Assembly: GCA_022818135.1 (NCBI GenBank)
Contig: JAFMSR010000015.1
Location: 25,956,127-26,020,126 of the forward strand
DNA: 64,000 nt
Reading direction: 5' to 3'
DNA from: Saxidomus purpurata
Lineage: Eukaryota > Mollusca > Bivalvia > Venerida > Veneridae
A program made the translations under genes and the position numbers. Numbering within the stretch: position 1 is the stretch's first letter; each line of letters starts with the position of its first letter. The notes beneath the pieces are model-generated. The model worked only from the letters and a program-made list of their open reading frames with translations. It had not been told where the DNA came from and made no database searches. Shown one piece after another: positions 34,240 through 44,922 of this stretch.

Positions 34240-37200
34240 TGAAGTATGAGTTATGAAGTACCAACCGGTCGTTCCAGTAAACGCGCACTTGATAAAAAAT
34301 ATTTCAATTTTTGACAATTTCTACAATGTACGAGGTTTACAAAATTATAATACCTGTTAGTTTCCGTGCGCGCAAGAATGATAATCATTGCAATATGCAA
34401 TTACGAAGGCAGACTCATGGAATGTCGACAACAAAACTTTGCAAGAAAATATTTACCATGTTCTGGCAGTTCCCATCGTAGTGAGATTATGATGCCAAAT
34501 AAGACCTCGTTAAATTTGATTGCAGAATAACAGGTCAGGAATATTAAAAACGTCCACTTCCTATCAGTAAAATATGCCTTTTCGGCTTCTATAACAGCCG
34601 ATTTTCCGGAAATTATATGAATTCCATCAGAACAAAAGGCAAACTTTCTTCAATAACTGTAATTACAAATAAGACGCTGCCAGGGGAAATAGAATCATTC
34701 GGTTATCACGAATGTGACAAACACACTGGCTGGTACAGATGGTGAGACAGATAAAATCAGAAATTTGGAACCAACAATAAAATGCTTTATTACATATATT
34801 TCGTCATGCATAGAAGCGGGTAAATACCATTTAACATTTAACATCAGCTTTGGTTAATAGTTATTATGTGCTATGTTGCAGTAGTTGAGAATTTGCTCTG
34901 AAATATATACTAGACACATACATGATGGTTTATCAAGCACTTAATTGAATGTTTGCAGAGGGACAAAATAATGCTGTGATATACATGTGTCGATCTAACA
35001 CATGCAGTAACACGTTAAAATACAATGGTACTGCGCTTTGTTCGCATCTCTCAGGAAGGGGATGCTATATCATATTAGATAAAGGATCTAATCACAAAAC
35101 GTTCCTAAACTTTACAGAATAAATAAAATGAATACCAGACTACGTTTTTGTTGTTTCAATGAATATTTGGTGGTTACGTTACTCTTATAAATTTATTATT
35201 TCCATGGAAAAACAAGAAATTGAAATAATGCCATTTGCTTTGATTTCTACTACGTTTTATGACATTGTAATATGTACCCTGGACATTTACAGCAGCTGTT
35301 ATTTTGTTATTTAAAGCTCGCCAGTCTGAGAACTGAAATTGTTATTTTGGTCACATGCTGTACAATGTATGTACTTTCTTATGTTTTAACTGCAAGGGCA
35401 ATATTGCTAACTTTTTAAAACTTCTTATATATATATCCTGTGAGCGTAGATCACGTACAGTTGTACAAATGTACACGTGATCTGTACATTGCGCAGTTTC
35501 GTACAAAGTGAAAATGAAAAAGATTTGTTAACAGATTTGTTTCCCCCATATGATGCACAGAATGTTGAAATATTTACTTTCGCTGTTGTAAACTTTACTT
35601 TTAGATTTTATATCAACTTATCATACAGTTAACATTCACCAGGTGCATAGTAAAAAATCAAGACTTGAATTGAGATGAAACTCAAGCTTCGAAGCTATGT
35701 TTATATAAAAGTATACAAACAGTAAGGCCTGCTTTCTAGATATTTACGATGTCGGAGCATAAGATATATACATTTTCGTGAAGGAAGTATGTTTGCCAAG
35801 ATTAATCCTTGTTTTGTTTCATTTTATTTACATAATATTACTCAGACCCCGGTGATCTTTATACTTTATGGCTATAGGTTAAATTTCATTGAAACTTTCC
35901 CCTGAACATATCCAGATTATGTTCGGATAAACAAGACATAAAAGAAGACATTGAAACATTACTTTTGAGAAATTACAAACTCTTATTCTCTTAAGTCTTA
36001 CATTTTGTTTGGAAACATATCTGATTTGTGTCTTAAAGAGACAATAGAAATGTCTATCTTTGGTTTCAGTAAAGGCTAAACGCAGCAAATCGATTAACGG
36101 AACGAAATTATAAATTTAAAAAGTGGTTTTTCCCAGTTATATGTACCTTGGAATTCGTCTAGACAAGAATAGTCACCGAACTCACATTTTGAGGCGTACC
36201 CTAAATCTTGGATGCATTTAAATAACCTCATAATAATTTGTATTCAAATAACTGAATTGTATGACAACACACCTGAAAGTTTCAGCTACAAATTCTAGCC
36301 ACCATTTTAAATAACGCTTAAAAAGAAGCATAATTATAAGCCTTGATTTTGAATTATCTGGCCTTGAACACATCATTTTGTTATATTTTCTGATTTTCAA
36401 GGGCAGATAATTCAAGATCAAACCCGGTGAACTATAGTTTTCATTTCAGATGTCTGTTAAACTTAATTCTCTGTCAAAACGCCAAGTTTGGAGAAATGCT
36501 ATGAAAGGGAAAATGTTGGCCCTGCATACATATAGGAAACTGTAGAACACGTCTATGTCAATGGTTTAATTGTAAATATCTTTCAACTTTAGTTTGATAC
36601 ATTGAACGTAGATGAAGACAGACGGACACACGAAATAACCACACAAATATAACATAATATTAAGCGTTGATGTACTCTACATGTATATAAAGGAATGTAA
36701 TGATTTTTTGTCAACATTTGACGTCTGGTGACTGCGATGCAGTCTATTTCATCTGAGTTCAGTAAAAAGACATTTCACATTTCTTTTACTGTCTTTTCTC
36801 TCTTAACGGGAAGATTTATTACGACCTATATCTTTATCAAATACAATAAAATCGATGCTTTCAGTTTTCTGCTCTGTATTAACAGTCAGTTGGTGGAATG
36901 CGTCAACGTGACGTTTTCAGCTGTCTATTAGATGTGTCACGTGACAATTAAACTTCCGCTCTAGTAAATGTGAGGTAGCTGCGAGTCATGAAAGAAAGCA
37001 ATAGATTAGATCTATATATTTTGTTCTGCAGCTTTTTCTGTGATATCTAGAGACGAGTGTTTACATATGTTATTATATGATTGCACTTTCTATAATTTTT
37101 AAAAAATGTAGGTAAATATACTACCAAGGGAACACTTACAGAGATATATAAATGTATATGTATCTAAAGCAGAGAAAGGAGATTAATTATTTCTGAATGA

Positions 37201-37620
37201 CAATATAACAAAATAAAACTATAAACATTTATAACCCACTCCAAATGCCACAGTATTTTGCTTTAATCCACCATACCTTGTGTATTGTCGTCAACCATCG
37301 TCTGAGTCACCACGAATCGTCTGTAACCGTCAAATCATAATCAGCGCGTATTGTCTAAGTCTGAAAATTATGCGACTGATGGTTTAAGGCTGTGAATTTT
37401 GGACTATAGTCTAAATCGACTTTACTGATTTTCAATCGATAAATGAACAGTATTTGTTGTAAAGGGATGAGAAATGAATTACAGAATATGCTTCGACAAT
37501 ACTTCTTACCTGCAGGACCTGTATTTCATGTAAATTTTCATTTAAAATGTCTTTGATTAAATTTGAAACAGGCTAATTTAGTTCAAAAGAAAGCTTTTTT
37601 GTGAACATGTACTTAAAGTT
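34240..37620. other. no gene recognised; one palindrome
   Basis: No supported gene. A near-palindrome at 35448-35483 (agatcacgtgtac-type arms around a gttgtacaaat centre) could form a cruciform. Other frames of 60-69 codons lack domains. Confidence 0.4.
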
Positions 37621-37627
37621 AGAAATG

Positions 37628-37800
37628 GAGCCGCCATGGCGCAGTGATAGCGCGTTCGCATCAGGATCGAAGAGCCCCGGGTTCGATCCCTACCATCGCC
37701 ATGTCGGTAGTGTCAGACACAAATTATTCCACATTACCTCTCTCTCTTCGAGGTTGATCCATCGGAATGAGTCTCGAAAGCGATAAATATAGTTGTAAGC
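37628..37800 (+). mobile_element. tRNA-derived SINE with intact A and B boxes
   Basis: A tRNA-like head holds an A box tggcgcagtga (37637-37647; one change from TRGCNNAGYGG) and a perfect B box ggttcgatccc (37680-37690), 32 bases apart as expected for an internal pol III promoter. The 5' and 3' ends of the head do not pair into an acceptor stem, so it is not a working tRNA gene. A non-tRNA body follows (cgaggttgatccatcggaat at 37748, then ataaatatag). The right end is approximate. This is a different SINE family from the copies at 6.2 and 56.7 kb. Confidence 0.75.
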
Positions 37801-37809
37801 TTGTTGCAA

Positions 37810-39035
37810 TGACATAAATAATAGTACCAAAGTTAGAAATAAGGTCTTCTCTTGCAAAGTATTGGAGCTGCTTATGTTTTATATCTGATCGCTTCCATCT
37901 TGAAACAGTATTTAAAACACCTATTTCTCGTAAGTAGTTTTTAACCGTGGTACACTTAAGTTCGCTTGATATAAGCTTACAATCTGAATACAATTTCAAT
38001 GTTTAAACATAAGCCATTATTCAACTTAATTGAGAAATATAAATCTCGACAACATCATTGTTGAGTCTTTTGTCGGAACAAGTAATCGACGTAACTATTT
38101 AGTTTAAGTCAAGAAAGCGTGCTTAATATGTTCATTGATGTTCTTTAAACATCATCTTAACCTTCAAACATGTGCTACACATATGCTCTATTGCACTATT
38201 GACAGGAAAACCATCTTAAGTATCGGTAAACGTCCGATGCCCTTTTTGAACGACCATTGTCCTTAAGTGAATGAGGGACACATCACGCAGCTGGAAAGAA
38301 GAAATGCTTTATCTATATATCATATTAATTGCTTATCAATAAATGGTACTAGGCCTGTCAGTAGTATTTTATGTAATACGCAGGCGGTGTAGGTCGGCGC
38401 ACTAGGTCATCTCCGATAAAATACTTCGTTTTAGTAGAAAACTCATCTTTAAAGTGCAATATTGCGTAATCGTAAAAGCAATCTCAACTCCTTTACTGCA
38501 AATGACATATCTTCATGCAATACTCTTCTGTTAAAGAAGAAATGCATGCCAACGACATTCTATGATCGATTATGGCTATTATGATAATTTGCTACAATTA
38601 TATGTTTTGAAGTTTTTTAAGTACCTTATCATTGTAAAGGGAAGCGATATATCACTGATGACGACATAATGTTGAGATACTGCATAAGAGTTGTTATACG
38701 ATATAAATCATTATTATCATTAATTACCAAGTAAATATTGAAATTTAACATTTCAAATTGACTTGAGCCGTCACGTTGTTCCACATATGTCCACTCTAGT
38801 GTATTTACATGTATGTAACTAGAGACACTATATGTTTTGTTTCATGTAAAGATGTGAACGAATAAAGCTCGACACCTGCATCAGATGCTACATGCTGAAT
38901 AATTTTTCTACATATAAATGATGCTTATTTAATGTAGCAATGTACACTCAACACATATTGCACTGATGATATGAATGCACCTGCTATAGATTTTAGCATG
39001 ATTGGCGATCGCATCCTGTAAGTAAATCATAGTTA
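37810..39035. other. no gene recognised
   Basis: The 91-codon minus frame at 37724-37999 starts beyond the SINE and runs into it, with no domain. Nothing else is supported. Confidence 0.4.
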
Positions 39036-39042
39036 TCCTTAA

Positions 39043-39357
39043 AGCTGCTCGCTCTCAGTTACCGTTGAAAAAAAATGTTCAAAAAAAAATTGACATTCTT
39101 ATTCCTAAATATAAAACTAAAGGCTAGAATGAAAACATAAGCAAAACTCTAGGTAGGAATTTGCTGATATCGATTGAAAAGGTTGGTTACACAAAGCTAA
39201 CATTATTGGATATTGAAACCATAATTTTTGAAATTTAGAGATATACGTGACATAAATTGATACTGGAACCTTTTGATATGACCATAATTTCTAAAAAACA
39301 TTGTTTTAACAGTTTGAAGAACTTTATGTTTTTACCAAAGTCTGAGAGCGAGCAGCT
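39043..39357. mobile_element. TTAA-flanked MITE
   Basis: A perfect 16-base terminal inverted repeat (agctgctcgctctcag / ctgagagcgagcagct) is bounded on both sides by TTAA (39039-39042 and 39358-39361). The 315-base interior is AT-rich and non-coding. TTAA duplication is characteristic of piggyBac-type transposition, but these ends do not begin with the usual piggyBac CCY, so the superfamily is uncertain. Confidence 0.75.
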
Positions 39358-40058
39358 TTAAGTATGATTTTCAAGAAGGAACTGATAAATGTCTCAACAC
39401 ATTACTGCATTTATTAATTTTATATTAATTTCATAATTCGTCATTCGTCTAGTTTATGCCTCGTTTTTACGTTAACTACACGTAACTGCCTCATCCATAC
39501 CTTATTGACATACTAATTAAAGCATAACAAAGAAATCTACAGACATGAGTGTGTTATTTTCATATATTAAGAAAATTGAAAATCTCCGTGGAATATTTGC
39601 ACTATCCATCTTCTTTGAAAAATAGGTCCAGTTATTGATATTTACGAGAATCAAACCTAGGCCATGTTGATATGTGCTTCACAATCTAATTCAAGTAAGT
39701 CTCGCTATTGTGTTTCCAATTTCATTGTATTGATATCTATTTTGTCAATGCCAAACTATTGGCATTGATTCGCCGCCTGTGTTTTTGTGTGATATAGGAA
39801 TCAAAACATATCCAGACATCATCTTGACGCTTATACAAGCATGGATGATATAATACTAAACTATCCAAGCTTAATTTGCTAAGATACAGCTTATTACATT
39901 GATAAATATGTTTGCTTTTTGTTTCCCAAAATGGCCAAATGTGTATAATGTAAATCATGTTTAGCTACATAGATTGCTTCTTGCAGAAAATATACCGTTT
40001 TTTTGTGAATAAAGTCTATTTTTCTATTGACAGGGTTGACGATTATGTTGGTTTGACT

Positions 40059-40337
40059 TTATAAAAACATTACCATTTCATATGAGATCGAAGCCTGTTT
40101 TGAACGATCTGGCCAGGAAGCTTGCAAAAAAGTAGATATATGCGATCTGCATTTCATCTGGACTTCGTGAAAATATTGATTAGACTTTTCACCACAGCTC
40201 CTGTTCTGGCTGGCAGAAATTCCATCGCCATTATGAGACAAATACTTCCCTTGGCAAACTGTTTTTGTCCAGTTATTGCATGGTACAATGTAGAAGCAAC
40301 AGCTACCGCATTCCAAGATTTGTCCCATGTTCGACAT
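40059..40337 (-). CDS. candidate cysteine-rich ORF or exon, unknown family
   Basis: A 92-codon minus-strand frame in a GC-richer island. Residues 9-19 read ECGSCCFYIVP, and seven cysteines fall within about 52 residues (CGSCC, PC, VC, SCG, KC). A homologous but stop-ridden copy lies about 780 bases away (40880-41110), with similarity strongest when read in this frame (EKS..YFH against EKSGYSCFH), which hints at former coding function. An in-frame stop precedes the first methionine, and no clear signal peptide or polypyrimidine-AG acceptor is seen. The cysteine spacing does not match a family I recognise. It could be a secreted-peptide exon, a transposon fragment or chance. Confidence 0.25.
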   Translation of the reverse strand: MSNMGQILECGSCCFYIVPCNNWTKTVCQGKYLSHNGDGISASQNRSCGEKSNQYFHEVQMKCRSHISTFLQASWPDRSKQASISYEMVMFL

Positions 40338-40879
40338 CAGTTGTATGTTTTATGTTGCTGGCTATCATCAAGGCCAATCCATTAAACTGCCGCGTGAGAA
40401 AAAAATGGCAAAAGTTCATTCAAGCTGTCTGTCAAAACTACCAATCCTAGAACCAAACTAAGGTCGCGGTTAATGAAAATAAATAAAAACCATCATGTTG
40501 TTTGTGTACCGTACGGTCCTAATGCTTACCGGTACAATGTTTTACGTGTAGGCTTTGTAGGGATAAAGAAAGACATTGACGTGCAAACGACCTGTTATTA
40601 AAAGGTATACTTGGTTTAAAAATTATTTATAACAAAAGTGCAAGACTCTGATAAAATGAACAGGATAGCGCTCAACTTGAGGCAGATCTTCGCTGTCGAT
40701 TGGAATATTCATAACGTTTTTCTGCATGTGTAGCTTTTTAAATCTTTAGCGCACAATTTGTATTTCCAATTTAGTGTCTGAAAAACTCGTTAGTACAATT
40801 ACTGATGTTGTGTCGATGCCGTGTATGGATTGATACGTTTGAAGTTGAACCATGGCTGCATACCCGATCAACGTTGGGA

Positions 40880-41110
40880 GCTGAATCGCGAATACATGCC
40901 ATCTTCATTTCAGAGAAGCTTTGTGAAAACATGAATAACCAGACTTTTCACAATATGTCCCATTCTAGATAGCAGACATTTCGAAGGCGACATGAGACGA
41001 AGTTTTTCTGAAGGCAAACTATGTTCTTCACTTGGACATGTATTAGCACTAACTGTGCACACTGTGGAAACATATGCCAAATGGTCTGGACCAGTTTAAT
41101 TGTTTCCGTT
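40880..41110 (-). pseudogene. decayed relative of the 40.1-kb cysteine-rich ORF
   Basis: Nucleotide similarity to 40110-40340 in the same orientation: shared gacttttcac, tgtccca, ggcaaact and gagac.aa words in order. Read in the frame matching the neighbour it has about five stops. A different frame gives a 63-codon ORF, but that frame is not the conserved one. Confidence 0.35.
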
Positions 41111-42960
41111 ATACTTACACAGCTAGAATTGAAAGCCAATTTATAATTTTAAAAGGCCCTTAAGCTATTGGCTTTGCTTGTGGAAAGTTTGGCGCCGCTA
41201 ATAGGCGATTCTTTTTTAAAAGTTGCAAAGAAAACCAAACATATTTTAGACATTGCACATTACGTATTAACATAAAAAATATCGCTAAACTAGCCAAGAA
41301 CGGGAATGCTTTTGTTTACAGAAATGTGCAGACATCCATTGGCAACTAAATCTAATAAAACCAAAAAAATACTGTTATCAAGAGTAGATATGGTTTTTAC
41401 AATGATCAGAACGCCATCAGATTAATAAAGAAATGCTCTCAATTAAGCTGCAATTCATGCAGTCTAATTTCCACATATTGAATGCCTTTTAAATGCAGCA
41501 ACGTATAACGTATATGGTCCTGTACTACTTCGTGGATCTATAAGTTCGTCGTGTGTTTAACTTCTGATCGAGGAAACTTTCCTGGCATAATTAATGACAT
41601 TTAGCTAAGACCGTGTATGGAATTTCATTTTGTCATTTGAATGGCATGACCGACTTTTCTATATACACGTGTCAGTGAGTGTATTCTTAAACTATAATGT
41701 ATATATAACCGAAATGTTAACAATCCACCATTGTTAATAATCCACAATTAAATCTATTTCATTTTAACTGTTTACTTTACTCGTTACTTATATAACAACA
41801 ACCTTGAGAAAAAACTGAAAAACACGTCTGTTTTATTTGAAAGATAACTACAAAAAAGTAGGTACATTTTTATCAATTTAAGAAACATTCTTTGCAACGG
41901 TTTGAATGAAAGGCTAGATAGCGAGTCTTGCCTTCTCTGAGCTAATGTAATGTGTGCGATTAAACTGCATCAAAGCATTTAATTAAACTGCATGGCATTG
42001 GATCAGAATTTGCATTCAGTCGTCTTTGTGTTAGCAAATGTTATCGCTATTTAATGCGATTACTGAAAACATATCTTTTAATAGACAAGACACATCTGTA
42101 GTAAACCTATCGGAAAAAATAAAACATGATAGTTTAAAATCTGGAGTAATTAAGAGACATATATACTATGTTTTTATGAAACAAATACAATCGTTGTAAA
42201 AAAAACGTGTGATTTATATTAAAACGAATTGGCAACAACGATGGTATATTGCTATTTAAGTATTGAATTTGTTACACCTCGGTAATCATTTGATTCAGCA
42301 GATGAACAATTAGTGTATATTTGTACATTGTTTTAATGTTATCTTACTTCGAAATTTTAAATTTGACATGCATGCCAAAATGCAAAAATGCAAATTTCAA
42401 AAAAAAATCATATACACTTTTAGGACATTTTCTGCTCCGACGACATGCTCTACAATTAAATATTATCGATGTAATAACGTTGTTATTGTTATCAGAAAAG
42501 GTACCGTTGGTTTTTATGAAATCCTTTTAAATAGTACAAATGTAATCATTATACAACCGCATGACTTAAGATTGTGAGTTGGTGAAGTATACTAATATTA
42601 ATCATAGGATTAGTTAATCTATAATCGGCGCAGTAAAAATTAAATCCTTCTAAAAACTCAAGTCGATGCACTTAGTGTATTAAATAGCGTATATTGGCGT
42701 ACATAGTGCGAGTTTATCATACGCGACCTAGACTCGTCGATGCGCAGAGATTACTGAAATTGACAGCAAAAAGCACAAAACTACAGAAAAAGATAGTAGT
42801 TTTTCAAAGATAAATATTAAGGGCTCTTCCCAAAGAAAAACAGTTAGAGAAGCAAACGAACCTTAACGCTAACTTTGTTTCAGAGCCGGTAAAAGATGGT
42901 TATATCAGTAATGTCAGTGTGACCAGGGGTCTTTAAGCTAAATAAACAAAATAGGAAATA
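41111..42960. other. no gene recognised
   Basis: AT-rich DNA with overlapping short plus frames at 42321-42577 lacking domains. No repeat structure stood out. Confidence 0.4.
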
Positions 42961-42966
42961 CTACTC

Positions 42967-43700
42967 ATTATTATTCAACTTTACAATATTACACTCTGTA
43001 TTAGATCAATTGCACACATGATATGAAACAGGTAGAGCTAATACAAAGCATAACTGAGCCAATATGAGAAAAGCAGGGCCAATACGAGAAAAACAGGGCC
43101 AATATGGAATTCAAGCATTCTGATTGGTTTAAAAGAGAGGGCCAATACGGAGAAGTCACTTCCATTAGATTTTTAAACGACGCCATTTTGTTTTTAGACT
43201 CATGCTGATATCGAAAAATGACTGTAATTTTTATTTTTGGAATAAACATAGGGTTATGGGTATTCATTGTCTTAGTTAGATCATTTTCTATCCATCCATA
43301 ACAGTTTTGAAGTAAAATTCGAGAAAAAGTTGATTTTCATTTTTTCATCCCCCTCCTCTATATTTATTTCTTCTTACTTGTGTGAAAATGCGATTCAAAC
43401 GGTGAGAAAATACGTCTACCATGTCCATAGAGCCTCATTTTTGTGACGTATCTCAACCCTTGGGTGGGATTTCCTTATCCACAACTCATGAACATGTTAG
43501 ATTCTCTTTAAATTCTTGTTTATTTAGCCAATATTGTAAAGTTGAATAATAAAATTATCATTAATCAAGTGATTTCATATTGGCCTTGTTATTTGTCCTC
43601 GGGCAGTCGTATTGGCCCTCGACCTTCGGCCTTGGGCCAATACGACCACCCTCGGACAAATAACAAGGCCAATATGAAATCACTTGATTAATAACATTAT
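42967..43700. mobile_element. ~730-bp foldback element
   Basis: Left boundary attattcaactttacaata (42967-42990) is matched by its complement at 43530-43550. Immediately right of that stands a very long hairpin (43556-43696). Inside, a 'gccaatatg/gccaatacg' motif recurs at 43059, 43080, 43099 and 43141, and again in the hairpin arms (ggccaatacgac, ggccaatatgaaat). The shared motif ties both parts into one element. No coding frame; an 88-codon minus ORF at 43001-43267 lies within it and has no domain. Exact ends are uncertain. Confidence 0.65.
43556..43696. repeat. long near-perfect hairpin
   Basis: Arms of about 64 bases read attaatcaagtgatttcata, ttggccttgttatttgtcc, gtcgtattggccc on the left and their complements on the right (to 43694), with only a few mismatches and a short centre around ccttcggcc (43623-43630). 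An RNA of this region would form a long duplex. High arm identity suggests recent insertion or gene conversion between arms. Confidence 0.9.
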
Positions 43701-43780
43701 ATTATTAAGTTCTTTCAAAATCTTTACCGTATTAATTGTTCTCCATTGTCATTTAACTGTAGCCTATTTCTGCAAATAAG

Positions 43781-43866
43781 TGGACCAAAAGTAGTCATAC
43801 TGGACCAAAAGTAGAGTCATACTGGACCAAAAGTGGAGTCATACTGGACCAAAAGTAAAATCATAC
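43781..43866 (+). repeat. ~22-bp tandem repeat, four copies
   Basis: Units begin tggaccaaaagt at 43781, 43801, 43823 and 43845, each followed by a variant of agagtcatac. Unit lengths are 20, 22 and 22 bases; the last unit has drifted to aaaatcatac. Confidence 0.88.
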
Positions 43867-44549
43867 AGACCTAACCATTTGACCGATAAAATGTAAAAGG
43901 TGAAATAAAGTTTGTGTAATTGTACATTTGTAATTGTATATTTACATGTGCGTGTACTATTCTAACATTCAGCTTTACTGAATGACTCTTTAACAATGTG
44001 TTAAAGTCAGGGTCTTTCAAGAAATACAGTGTCCGTAAATATCATAGACAAAATACTCAAGCAAGAAAAGCTGTGTATAGATTTACGTGTTCTTGATTCC
44101 TCTGTTTCAGATCTGTATGAGTTACGATCTGGATTGACCTTTTATTTGGTTGAGTAAGTCTTTTTTGTCTTGGCTTTGAGACGGTGAGGAGGATATGCCT
44201 TACACGTAGCAGACGTTGCTGAGATTGATTTAGATGCGTTTGTTTACAATCATTCTTATGTCGTCTGAATATTTGATATTACTGTATTACGGCGTTCAGC
44301 AGTTTTATTTCGCTATCCGACATGCCTTGTGTAAAATGCGTCTTAGTGAATGGCTAGTTACTAAGACGTTCATAGAAGAAATAAAACCTTAATATACCGT
44401 AACTAGTATTGTTGTCCTGGTTCGTGGTTAAAATATTATATTCATACGGTCTATTGAAAACATGTTAAGTTTTGAACAAATGTTAGTCATACAAACATGT
44501 CTATTTATTACAAAGTTACATTTACGTACATGTAGGTGACCTGACATAT

Positions 44550-44922
44550 TTAGTTCACCTGGCACTTCTTCTCAGAAACAACAAGGCATAGGGCTTTGAT
44601 ATTTTGCAAATCACATTGCATAGCGGACCTCTCCCAAGATTTTTCAAATTATGACCACTGGGTCTAAACTGACTCCGCCTTGGAGTCATTTTCAAGAATG
44701 CTTATATAGGGTAAACTTCACTAAACTTGTGTAGATCCACCTAGATCCACTAGGCCCAGAGCTTAAATATCTGGAACATAGCATTATGTAGGGAACCTCT
44801 ATGAATATTGTTCAAATCAGAATCCCCTACTCAGAATTGACCCTTTCTGCACTTAATGACCTTTTTCAAAATGTATTATAGCCAATTGAGCGATTCAGGC
44901 AATATTGGCCCTCTTGTTTTTC
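44550..44922 (+). repeat. dispersed repeat ending ggccctcttgttt
   Basis: Starts near ttagttcacctggcacttc and ends with gcaatattggccctcttgtt. Between lie phrases such as tgaccactgggtctaa, cttggagtcatttt, aacctctatgaatattgttcaaatc and gaccttttt. From general recollection, repeats with a 'tttagytcacctg' start and 'ggccctcttgttt' end are common in bivalve genomes. It has no terminal inverted repeats and no coding frame. Only one copy is present in this window, so the assignment rests on memory. Confidence 0.55.

Noticed and set aside
37628..37702. Functional tRNA gene
   Set aside because: A and B boxes are present but the ends do not pair and a SINE body continues downstream.
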